A stretch of DNA of 13,630 nucleotides from Ichthyophonus hoferi (Eukaryota > Opisthokonta > Ichthyosporea > Ichthyophonida > Ichthyophonidae). The notes below the pieces were generated by a model that saw only the letters and a program-made list of their open reading frames with translations, made no database searches and was not told the origin of the DNA. Shown here one piece after another: positions 1 through 10,200 of the stretch (the first letter of the stretch is position 1; every line of letters begins with the position of its first letter). Position numbers and translations under genes: made by a program. The DNA is taken from positions 7,780-21,409 of the forward strand of contig NAOQ01000556.1 in assembly GCA_002751075.1 (NCBI GenBank), given 5' to 3'.

Positions 1-916
1 GGTTGGTTTTTTCATAACATGTAAGGGCTATATTGGTTAATCGGTATAAATGCCGTAGTTTGACTGCATAGATTTCAATCAACGTTACTCGTTAACCAAT
101 GAGATACACGTATCCAAGTATTATATGAATAACTCCATATATGTATATTCTGCTCAAACCACTGCAAATTGTTACAAACAGCAATACGATAGAAGGTAAA
201 AGAACACAAAAGCTAAGAAATGCACTGGTAAATTGGAATTATAGAGACCGACAAATATGACGCACTTATTCCAGGTTGGAAAATAACCAAGCCCGTCATG
301 GACTAGTATCAACTTTCCCAGCAGTTTAGTTGTTATTTTTTATTTTAAGTCAACCACTAGATACTATTATTGAATAGACTTATAATTCATTTAAAGAAGA
401 ACGTACCCTAATCTGTTTGTTATTGAACACTAAAAGATATAGTTTTATTATGGAAAAGAAAAAGTCTGAAAGTGTGAACTAGTGGAATAAATGAGCATAA
501 CTAATTCGCGTCTTATTCATCAGTCATTGATGTTATGTTAACAAGTTTCAACTTATATGATTATATAATTTAAAACACAAATGTATGTTTCTATTATTGT
601 TTATAATAATTTGGTATATAAATGCAAAGAGAAAAAAAACATAATTAGACGCATTGTCATATGTAAAGAAAACACACTTGCATTTGCCGAATCTGGACTA
701 TGGCTAAGTAAATCCGGCAAGTTTAACAGCACTGGTCAATTAAAGGAGCTTAGCTCAACATTATAATGTGCATAATATAATTGGTTACTGTGTACCAATC
801 GTAAATGCCAGAGAGCGTGACGATACCGCTTTTAACATTGGTTAGCTGGAATTCGTCATGAATTAGTAAATGTAGTACAAGATGCTTCAAGCACGTGCAG
901 TCATCTGTGAGCGTGA

Positions 917-1378
917 GTACGGAGTACATACATTGGTTACATGATCACTATTGCATGTGCAAAAGTTAACAATACAACCAATACTAAAAAAGCAGAAGGT
1001 GTATTGGGTGTGATGGAACATTATACCCACGCCAACTCAGAAGCCCCAAGTATGCAATGGCTGATATTCTAGGGCAATGATTGGGTAGAAAACGGGTTAA
1101 CTATTGCATAAAATCTTTGCAATGTTCTTCATTCAAGATTCATGTAAATAATTATACCCCAAGCCCACCATTATGCTATATTATTGGCCGTATTATGTAT
1201 TTGAGCTTATTTCCTTGCTTTTTTTAAAAAAAGTACAACTCAAGAAAAATTCTTGAAGTTTCTGGCTCCTTTAGAAGACATAACTGGTCACAACATTTTC
1301 AAACTGGCTTGGGATAAACATATTCTAGCACAATTCAGTAGTCGTGAGAATGCAATAAATCGCTCGCTCTGTAAATGA
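917..1378 (+). pseudogene. Possible decayed coding relic A
   Basis: One forward frame runs for 153 codons with four internal stops (near 1070, 1109, 1145 and 1202), where AT-rich random DNA would give about eleven. The open pieces do not look like translated AT repeat: an early piece reads KKAEGVLGVMEHYTHANSEA. The last 57 codons follow a hydrophobic stretch around AILLAVLCI and include EKFLKFLAPLED and FSSREN. A neighbouring frame continues the coding look just downstream (near 1384-1440, DRLDSKYVASLLVKALL), as an old frameshift would produce. I do not recognise the family. The FSSREN piece after a hydrophobic segment faintly recalls the start of an RGS domain, and the early piece faintly recalls a PPR repeat; neither is good enough to name it. 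Chance remains a real alternative. Confidence 0.28.
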
Positions 1379-3340
1379 AAGATAGACTCGATAGCAAATA
1401 CGTAGCGTCGTTGTTGGTAAAAGCCCTACTGATTACCAATAATAACACAAGAAAATTATAGGTGGATTATGAAAACCATGAAAACCGGTCATGGCATATA
1501 TATATGGCGGAAGTATGGGGTAGAGTATTAAGAGTAAGAGTATTACCATTACCATGCATCTATAAATAAAGAGTTATTGATACTCTAATGCCACTCGCAG
1601 TTATTGGTTTATATTGCCATTGGGACTGATCGGTACCCTATAAAATACCATATCAGCCAATCATTTAGATTCACTTACTTTGTTTCCCGACTGATTTAGC
1701 CCATCTCTAGATTTATTTTACCTACGTAAGGCAAATAGAAAACATTAATACAGGTAAGACAGGGTAAGTCAATCTATACATACCATACATGGAAAGCCTG
1801 ATGTCAGCAATTAGGTTATCCAACGCATGCTATCAGACTTTTTTGATTAGCTATACCACAGTGCTGACTTAATATCTTATATTTGGTCACGCGGAGATTT
1901 ATAACAGGCCACGATAAGTGGGTTTGGATTATATAATACTTTTAACTGTAAGTAGGGAAGGTGCACTGCATGAGGGTTTGTAGCTAGAAAAAAAATAGAA
2001 AACAAATTTTTATGTGATGGGGAAAGTCCCAGGTAAATAAAACAAAAAAAAACTATACCGGTATTTTTTGCCAATGCATCGTTTACTCTTTTTTTTTTCT
2101 CCATTTAAGAGAATAATATATATAATATATCCTCTAAGATCTAGAATGGCAATTCCCTATCCAATAGCTTTATGATAGTGAGAAATTCGACATGATTTCT
2201 AAATAAGTCCAAAGGCATGCTAGTATTGCACTACTCAGTTGTTAATTATATACTCATTTTCAAAAAAATTCTTTTCCTATTAGGCTATTGCAGGTTTTGT
2301 CTAATTTTAAGGCTATATATTTTAGTACTTAAATCATCACGCTGTTCCTTAAAGTATGGCTTTTATAGATGTAATTTAATTGGTCTTCGCAGCAAATCCT
2401 GACAATTTTGTCAACTTCTACAAGGTGTACGTAAAAAATCATAAATATTTATAATGATAAGATAGTATAATGTAATTAGGCTTTAGCCTAATAACAGTCT
2501 ATTTTTAAATATATATTTTGGGGCTACTTTCCTTTGAAACTACAAACACAGTTTGTAAGATTGCAATTGCCATGATATGATCTGCAGTTACTGGTGCCAA
2601 ATTCCGTATTTTTAGCCTCCTGATTAAGCGATGAATAGACTTATGTTGCTACAGACTATAATTTTTTATCTCATCAAACAAAACATACATATGCAACATA
2701 ATATTTAAATTCAATGTTTTTCCAGATTTGAAATGGCTTCTTATACTTATTTACACTTGCCTGTAACTCGGAATGTGTATAGTTGCGCAATACGTATATA
2801 TTTATGGAGGGCATATAGGATAATGAAAACCCGATTAGCACATTGACAGTCAATTAAAACCTGATGAGCCAGTGCACATTTACAACATACCATAAGCCAA
2901 AGCTATGGTATATGGTCTTATCATTAAAAGCCTAGTTTATGTGTGGTCATCCGAGTCTGAGATTCAATTCTTATTGTCTTGTTAAATATTTTTTAATAAA
3001 CATATGGTAGTAGGTATCTATTAATGGATTGATAACCTGAGTGAGTTTGATCTGTTCATCTGAATAATAAACAAATGATATGAGATCTTTATAAATCTAG
3101 GAATGGGCGGCCCACATGGTATTTCATTTTGATTGATATACAGCATCGGTATATGATAATAATTATAAAAAGGCAATGGATCTTGACCAAATACACTTAA
3201 AATAACATTCCAACAGTTTCTAAAAATTAAACCTTGTGTTATCTTATTTTATTAAATTATTAATTTTAAAATATTATTAGTTTCACATTGTTTAAAAATA
3301 AATGTCATGTTATATATGTGATAATATACAATGGCCATAT

Positions 3341-3360
3341 TATATATATATATATATATA
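3341..3360. repeat. (TA)10 microsatellite
   Basis: Ten TA units in a row, flanked by further AT-rich near-repeats (3305-3340) and a short GTGTGTA tail (3362-3368). A simple sequence repeat with no visible gene nearby. Confidence 0.9.
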
Positions 3361-3786
3361 CGTGTGTATATCCAACTTTGCTTACGATAGTATGGAAGCC
3401 GCTAGATAAGATCTTTTGGAAACTTTAACAAGCTGAGCTATACCACATCTGATTAGCCATAATGATTATATCTATCCTATATTATTGGCTAGGAAATGCT
3501 TTTAACATTACTGTGTGATGATTGGTCTGTGTCTTCGATAGCCGATGTATTAATTGGTCTATGTGTTGACTGAGCTACCACTAAATCCGCTCCTTTGTAT
3601 CTCGTTCCGATAAGATTATGGTTATAAGGACCTTGAACCAACCTTTATTGTTTATTACTGTATTAGTTGTAGTTTTGCGGATGTATCTAGCGTTTATGAA
3701 TTCCGAAGCTAAAAATAAATCCTACAGGTTATCTTGTAGTATGTTATTTTCCGTACGAAACTTTTAATTATATTTTATATAGAAAT

Positions 3787-4782
3787 ATGTCTTTTAGTAT
3801 AGAATCAAGGGCTGCAGGCACCAAGTTATTTATTCTTTTTCGGTATTTCTTGATGTGGACAGGGAGAGCAATATCCGACAGTCAATCATACCATGACTAT
3901 ATTCTTGAGAAGCATCTCATAACCGGAGCACAAGCAGATGTTTGGCTAGCTCGTAATGCTAGCGGGCATGTGGTGTTTAAAAAATACGATACTTCAATAA
4001 CGGGGGTTAATCTACAACGGGCCGTTCAGAATCACCCGAACATCGCAAGGGTGCTTGAGGTATTCTACTATAGTGATAAATATACCGTAGTTGAAGAGTA
4101 TGTAAGCGGCCAAGAACTATTAACCTTTGTGCCCGAGGGGGAAGGACTCCCTTTGCATCAGGCCTTGCCTATATTTCGTCAACTGGCAAGTGCGGTGCAG
4201 TACATGCACCAGAAAGGTATTGCACATCGTGATTTGAAGCTAGAGAATGTGATGATTGGCAGTGATGAGACCGTAAAAATTATTGATTTTGGCCTTTCTG
4301 CTGAACAAGATGATTTAACAGCATATGAAAGGGGACTGGGAACCCCTTACACTATGGGACCCGAAATCATAGAGGCAATGAATTCGGACATTGAACCAGA
4401 ATATGTTGATCACCGAGTGCAGGATGTGTGGTCAATGGGAATAATCCTACACTATCTTCTCACGGGAAAAATGGCCTTCCAAATTGCCAACAACACAGAT
4501 AGAGACTATCGTAGATTTATATCTAGGGGAGAATCGTTGCCTGATCTAGAGGAATATCCGAATCAGATAAAGCTTTTGTTTAAGGGGATGCTGTGTGTAG
4601 AAGAGTGTGAGCGTTGGAATATGGACCAAGTGGTTAGATGCCTTGTTATGGTTAAAGTGGCGTCATGTTCATTTTTAGATATAGCTAGTCTTGTATCTTT
4701 ACCTGCCTCCCCTATACCACAGCCATTTAATGGGGTGGTTCAAAGAAGATTGGAGCCGTGTAGAGACAATAGCGTAATATAA
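3787..4782 (+). CDS. Intronless Ser/Thr protein kinase (CAMK/SNF1-like), 331 aa
   Basis: An intact single-exon frame coding for a protein kinase of 331 residues, predicted to transfer phosphate from ATP to Ser/Thr. The catalytic domain fills about residues 39-290. Visible motifs: beta-3 lysine K65 in VVFKK, HPNI at 83-86, catalytic loop HRDLKLEN at 147-154, DFG at 167-169, GTPYTMGPE at 185-193 (GPE in place of APE), DVWSMG at 213-218, and the late conserved Arg at 276. The sequence style (LKLEN, DFGLS, DVWSMGIILHYLLTGKMAF) is nearest to the CAMK/SNF1 group. Oddities: the glycine loop reads TGAQADVWLA with one of the usual glycines. Only 17 residues separate K65 from HPNI, about ten fewer than normal, so helix C is short and its salt-bridge Glu is not evident. 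About 40 residues follow the domain, with no known module. Residues 14-24 are hydrophobic. The ATG has A at -3; M23 (3853) is an alternative start. The substrate is unknown, and reduced activity is possible. Confidence 0.88.
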   Translation: MSFSIESRAAGTKLFILFRYFLMWTGRAISDSQSYHDYILEKHLITGAQADVWLARNASGHVVFKKYDTSITGVNLQRAVQNHPNIARVLEVFYYSDKYTVVEEYVSGQELLTFVPEGEGLPLHQALPIFRQLASAVQYMHQKGIAHRDLKLENVMIGSDETVKIIDFGLSAEQDDLTAYERGLGTPYTMGPEIIEAMNSDIEPEYVDHRVQDVWSMGIILHYLLTGKMAFQIANNTDRDYRRFISRGESLPDLEEYPNQIKLLFKGMLCVEECERWNMDQVVRCLVMVKVASCSFLDIASLVSLPASPIPQPFNGVVQRRLEPCRDNSVI

Positions 4783-6372
4783 TACTTATTAATTAAATAC
4801 TTAGTAATAGCAATAACTAATATTAGCACGAAAATTTGATAAAACTGTGTTAACAAGATGTCTTATGAATTTAAGAAAGTAAAGAATAATATGAAAATAA
4901 CTAAAACTGTATTCGCCACAAAATAAACAAATCTGCACACAATTGCAGATAAAAAAATAATATTAATTATTTCTTATTACTCTATTGCCTTTAAACTAAT
5001 ATAACTTCAGTAGGAATAAAATCGAATATGGGCATTTATTACTGTAAAATAAACACCGCCTTTACTGGTCAAGATTACATATACGGATTGTTATATTGAG
5101 TTCTGTTGGTTGTATGATATTTCCTATCTACTAGTAGTTGATCTGCATCGCTATCACTAGGTAAGTGATAAATTAGAACTGATGTGAGTACAGCAAGCAC
5201 AACACGCAATTATTCTGAGATTAAAAATGTTTTACACATTTAGCCATGTAACTTGCAATACGTGTAATAACTATGGTCTAAATCAATGTGATTATGAATG
5301 GAAACTACGCACTTTTCTTCTAATGGTTGAACAATCCCGACTTGACTTGTTAACCTTGTAATAAAATTTCTGGTTGATATACTTCTACTACTCGAAACAC
5401 GAAAGACATAGTAATAGGTAATATGGCGTGTAAAAAAATTCTCCTAATTATTGGTTATAAAATATGTGTTATTGGTCAGACTAATTAAATCCACAAGATA
5501 AGACCTTACGTCTAACAATGAATATACAGCATAAATAACTAAGCAAATTAGTAAATAGAAATAGCGCCTGGAATTGGTTCATGTGCTCGACAATGATGAC
5601 CCATGAAGATGGACCCAATCGTACTTGCCAATTTTTGATGTGTTGATTGTGCTGACGTTTGAAATATAGCGTAGTAAAATTATTAGTGGCAAGAATTAAT
5701 CTATGACAAATATGATGTATCATCATGTTAATTTGCGGCTAATTGGAATTACCAGTAGATACTGCGGAATTATATATCAGTTTATTTTTTGCTGCGCTAA
5801 CCCCAGCCAATTAATAAATTAAGGTAGTGAAAGAACTATGCCAAGAACTGGCTAGTTCCTAATAAACTGGATTGAGATACTCCAAGACCTAGAAGAAAAA
5901 ATCTATTTAGGAATCAAAACCTAATTGGAGACCCCAAAGCCTGTGGATAGGTCACTAGAACTACTGCAGATTGCTATGTAAATGAATCTTATCTATATAA
6001 TTATGTAACAAAACAACCCAATGACAACTACGATTTATCTTTGGGCCAGGGGCAGGCTATTTTGCCATCCAACAGTAATCAATCTAGTATATATATGTTA
6101 TATGGAATATGTTGAAAGATCGTCAACTCCGAAGGAACACCCGGTACAGCCATGAACCAAAAAATAAAACCCGGCTATATTTCTCTATTGACATCGCGAT
6201 AAACAAGGGCCGTGAAAAGGATAAAAGAAACGAAAAACACCTAATAAAGACACGCATAATAACATATAAGGCATTATAAACAAAGCTTTTAATTTCTTCT
6301 AGCTTGATAGCACTATGATATATATATATATTCTCATTGATGGTCGGAGAGTACTTGACTTGAATTTTATAA
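4783..6372. other. Spacer downstream of the kinase gene
   Basis: This AT-rich sequence carries no gene I can support. An AATAAA at 4922-4927, about 140 bases after the kinase stop, is a possible poly(A) signal. Short open frames occur: 5188-5361 plus strand (57 codons, containing KLRTFLLMVEQSRLDLLTL), 6109-6279 plus strand (56 residues, Lys/Arg-rich) and 5481-5726 minus strand (81 residues). None resembles a family I know. The first two lie in the same forward frame as the relic at 6373-6780, but over the whole spacer that frame has about the stop density expected by chance, so I do not join them. ATTGG/CCAAT pentamers are again common. Confidence 0.5.
4922..4927 (+). terminator. Possible poly(A) signal of the kinase gene
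   Basis: The hexamer AATAAA lies about 140 bases past the kinase stop codon on the same strand. In DNA this AT-rich the hexamer also occurs by chance (another is near 5013), so this is a weak call. Confidence 0.25.
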
Positions 6373-6780
6373 TTATTGCATTTTATAGTAGTGCCTAGTT
6401 CTTTGTTGGCACTTAATTATAATCGTCAGTATTTAGGCTTTTCTTCCATTAAGAATACAGAGAACTGTTTAGAAACTTTCACTAATAATCATAACTAGTA
6501 CGTACACCCAGTCTTAATATCTTTCACTGGTCATTCACACTGTACCATCATCACGAATACACCAAAGTATATTAAGACAGAAGTCTCTCCTCAATTTGCA
6601 GAAGAATATGTCAGACAGCTGAGGATAGAACCATGATACACTCCTTTTATTACATTAGAGTCATCTCATCTTTCTATTGAAAGTAGATCAGAGCTAAGCG
6701 CTGTCTCTAATTCTAGCCCGGCGAGTGATATTTCCAAACAACACCTAATTGGGGCCTCTGAAGTCAGTACAAGTCACTAG
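6373..6780 (+). pseudogene. Possible decayed coding relic B
   Basis: One forward frame stays open for 136 codons apart from two internal stops (6496 and 6634), where about ten would be expected in DNA of this composition. It ends at a TAG at 6778-6780. The three pieces have protein-like rather than repeat-like composition. The first is hydrophobic (LLHFIVVPSSLLALNYNRQY). The second contains YIKTEVSPQFAEEYVRQLRI. The last is rich in Ser, Glu and Ala (SRSELSAVSNSSPASDISKQ), like a flexible C-terminal tail. Codons upstream are broken in all frames, although 6085-6276 is open in the same frame. I do not recognise the family. A membrane segment followed by a cytosolic regulatory domain is one possible reading. 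It could also be the last exon of a gene whose frame I misread, or chance. Confidence 0.32.
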
Positions 6781-6784
6781 ATTT

Positions 6785-6990
6785 ACTGCATCATACTATA
6801 ATGCAGTATAATGTAATATAATAATATATTAATAATATATAATATAGTGTTATGTAAAATAATTTATATAATAATATTGCTATGATACAGTAAAGTATAA
6901 CAATACAATACAATATAATATAATATAGCAATACAATACATTACTACAATATACTACAAATAATGCAATATAGTGCAATATCCCTCAATA
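6785..6990. repeat. Degenerate AATATA/CAATA repeat tract
   Basis: About 200 bases made of loosely repeated AATATAAT, TAATATA and AATACAAT units with only scattered G or C. On the plus strand the G/C positions are mostly C (CAATA, TACAATA). This is the reverse complement of the TATTG-type tracts found in introns further right. It lies between relic B and the 5' end of the nucleoporin gene and holds no gene. Confidence 0.75.
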
Positions 6991-7203
6991 GATTAAACTT
7001 GGTAATCGGCTCATGTACATCCAAAGCTAAACACGCACATATGTATATATATATAATATATAATAACATACCAGTACAATAACAGTATATATGTATGTAT
7101 ATATTATAATATAGCTGTGATATAGTGGTATCTATTAGGTACATAACATAACATTGATGGAGAATAAGGAATACTAGTCTATAGTCCTCTCTTTATTCCT
7201 TCC

Positions 7204-7213
7204 TTTATATATA
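7204..7213 (+). promoter_or_regulatory. Possible TATA element before the nucleoporin gene
   Basis: TTTATATATA lies about 30-40 bases before the chosen ATG, after a pyrimidine-rich stretch (7184-7204). The spacing would leave a very short 5' leader. TATA-like strings are common in this window, so the call rests only on position. Confidence 0.25.
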
Positions 7214-7243
7214 GTTGTATTGGCAGTGCCGGCTACCGCAGAG

Positions 7244-10200
7244 ATGGCTGAAGAAGAGGAAAAGGTGTGTTGATGTAATGTTGATGTAGCACGATGTAGT
7301 ATGAAAACGAAGGTGAATAGTGTAGAAGAGAGTGTGGAAAAGGGAAGATATATATAGGTACGTAGGTAGGTAGATAGGTATAATAGTGTGTAGGTAGGTA
7401 GGTAGGTATGCATGATAATATGATAATATGATAGTATGTATATGTAAGTATACCTGCAAGTATATTTACAGGTTTATATTTATACATAGCCTCTTAAGCC
7501 TCTTTTATTCTTTCACTTACCTTTTTTATTTTTCTCAATACACAAAAGCACGGCCTATTGATTTTACATAGACTTATAGACAGTGATGCTATTCTATACT
7601 ATTATACTTGTATGCATACATATATACATACATACCATTATACTATCATGCATACATATATAGAAAAACACGGCCCATTGATTTTACATATACATATCAA
7701 TTGTTATACTATCATATACTATTATACACACATACATACATACATACATACATATACATACATATGTGCCTACTATGTTACCATCACTTACACCTACCAA
7801 TACACCATAGCACATACTATCATACTATATCCTACTATACTAAAAAATACCCTCTATCCTTTTCTTTCTCGTTTTCAGTCCTTTACTTTCACCTTTCTAG
7901 GCAAAGAACATGGCATCTCCTGTCACAGTGAGCCCTTAGTAAACCCTGATCTAGGCTGCAATCTTGTGTATGTTAGAAAATATGGTGCACTGATTGTGGC
8001 TTCACCAGAGGGTATGTATGTATGTATATCTATGCTTATGTGTATATTAATTTGTGTTAGTTTATTTAATGATAATAATAATAATACTGAATACTATTAC
8101 TACTACTACTACTATCAATAATAGTAACAAGAATAATAATAATACTAATACTGAATAATAACAATAACTATAGTTGTAAAATTATACTTCTACTACTCCT
8201 AATACTACTATAGTCTAACATGCGCCAAGACCCTTTTCCTAAGTATTTCCTTTCCACCTCTAGCTATAATGTATGTTCTATCTGAATGTATCAATATGGT
8301 ATATAATGCCCCTATATATACATGTCTATATTATACTTATATCTATCTATGTAGCTATGCCAACACATCATTTTCATTCAACTCTGTATGCTCCATTTGT
8401 ATCTCTTTGTATATAATATAATGCTATATAATGCTATATAATATAATACCACGTCCCACTCTCCCTCCCTATCTCTCTATGTCCTGACACATTCTGTGGC
8501 CTTCCCTCTCCAGCCATTTGCTATGTGCCGTCAGTGTCAGTACGCAATGCTCTAGATGATCGGGATACACATTATAACATACGGGACCTACCTGGCGCCA
8601 AGCTATTGGCCTGTGAAGGTGTTCGCTTCATGACTTTGGGACCTAATGATAGGCTTTTGGCTGTAGCTACCACCAAAACTGTCATCTTATTAGATGTTGT
8701 GTCGCTAGGCAACCATACTAAACAGGTATATCGATATATTTGCCTTCGGTTGGACCTTGCTAGCCAATGGGGTTCAAGGATTATATTTCAAAATACTTAA
8801 ATTGAATATTATCATTATATGTATGTCCACTATGTATACAAGTTGTATTTGTATGCACACTTCATATTTATATTAACGTTTTATTGGGTGTTTAATTTAT
8901 ATTTAGATTTAATATTCGCCATAAAAAATTAATTGTTGTGCTGAATCGAGTTTATTTTGTATTATAGGATAGATATGGTATAGATAGTGATAGTTATTAT
9001 ATTAAAATATCAATATAGTTTCAATACCATTTTATTGTTCTATAGTTGGATAGTTAAATTTTAATTTTAATTTTTCTTTTTGTCCTATCAGGATGCCAAG
9101 GGATATGATGTCAACGGTACGATTATTGGTCTATCATTTAATCCCACCAATGAGGACCTTTTGTTGGTAACAACTGATCAAAATGAGATATTGATGCTAA
9201 GCACGCAGGAGATGCGAGTGGTTGCTACAGCAAAAGGCACATCTTGTAGGTAGAGGTTGTGGTGTAGCGTGTTATAGTATAATGTTGCTTTTATTTTATT
9301 ATATTGCAGTGTATGGTATAGTAATAGTATTATCTTAATATACTTAATATATTGTATTTATTTATTACACATCTCTAACTATTTTGGGTCATGTTGGTAT
9401 GATCTATATAATGAAATATAGTACAATATCATATAATATATTGCCATACAATATAATATATAGTCTTATCACCCATAACTATCTCTCTCTTTTTGACTTT
9501 TTCCCTCTTCTCATTGGCATATTTCTCTTTATCTTGCAGCTGGTTGGACAACAAATGGAAGCCAGACTGTAATTGGTCTACCCGATACCTCTGTACATCT
9601 AGCCAATCTGAAGTTAGATCTGTTGACAGAGATCTACCGCCCTGGTGAGGGGACAGGTATGTACGTGTTTATTATAATGTAGATGAGGATATGTATGTGT
9701 TGTATTGGATTGTATTGGCTTGTACTGTATAATAGTTTTGTACTATATTGTATTATATTATATTGTATTATATTGTGTTATATTGTATTGTATTATATGA
9801 TATTGTATTATATATATAGACTTATTTAGCTATACCATCGTCGAACCTTAGGGTGATAGAGATATGAAGATCCTAATGCACAATACGATTGGTGCACTAG
9901 TAACTAAGGGCTTATACATGGGTATACATATATACATACATATAACCGCCCTTTTGCCCATATATAGACAACGAGATGAACGAGACAGTGAGTAATGTGC
10001 GATACTGTCAGGGTTTGAAAGACAATGTCTTTGCTATCTTTTATGAAGAGATGGTGGGAGGCCTGCTTACCTTGGAGGTATGATAGAGACTTTACACTGT
10101 TCTGGCCATTTATATCACAATACACGGATCAGTCCTTATTTACATATGTGAAAATATATTTATGAATATATAGTGTTTCTATATCTATAGCTATATATCT

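Larger units (their letters stand above)
1..3786. other. Long spacer without an intact gene
   Basis: No open frame here combines a plausible start, length and recognisable protein. The DNA is AT-rich and mostly non-repetitive, with a short TA run near 3341-3360. Small T/A tracts include a T-then-A palindrome near 1220. ATTGG or CCAAT pentamers are frequent. The only coding-like part is a possible relic at 917-1378, listed separately. Open frames at 581-766, 2217-2402 and (minus strand) 1877-2104 are 61-75 codons long and low in complexity. The last 100 bases before the kinase gene would hold its promoter, but no convincing core element stands out beyond generic T/A-rich sequence. Confidence 0.6.
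7265..7878 (+). other. Intron 1 (614 bases), microsatellite-rich
   Basis: Donor GTGTGT, acceptor TTTTCAG. It holds GTAG-unit tracts (7363-7380, 7389-7409), CATA-unit tracts (about 7616-7640 and 7729-7765) and a 120-base direct duplication, listed separately. Open frames on both strands here are translations of these repeats and are not genes. The acceptor at 7878 is chosen because it keeps phase 0 with exon 1 and gives SFTFTFLGKEHG; the nearer TAG at 7900 would break the frame. Confidence 0.75.

Noticed and set aside
1877-2104. A minus-strand frame of 75 codons
   Set aside because: It begins in a poly-T/poly-A run (MEKKKR) and has no recognisable domain.
5481-5726. A minus-strand frame of 81 codons
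   Set aside because: No recognisable motif, biased AT-type composition, and no supporting context. A frame of this length is not rare in AT-rich spacer.
6109-6279. A plus-strand frame of 56 residues rich in Lys and Arg
   Set aside because: It has no family resemblance and the length is near what chance allows; kept only as a remark in the spacer entry.
7174-7487. Three overlapping minus-strand frames of 79-84 residues
   Set aside because: They translate the GTAG and TATA microsatellites of intron 1 (runs of Tyr, Leu, Pro, Thr) and overlap each other in different frames.
7900-7900. Alternative acceptor TTCTAG for exon 2
   Set aside because: It would not keep phase with exon 1 and would remove the FTFTFLG strand that matches the start of Nup214 propellers.
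7558-8121. A plus-strand frame of 187 codons
   Set aside because: Its first half and end are translated CATA and TAC repeats. Only 7879-8011 is real coding sequence, as exon 2 of the nucleoporin gene.
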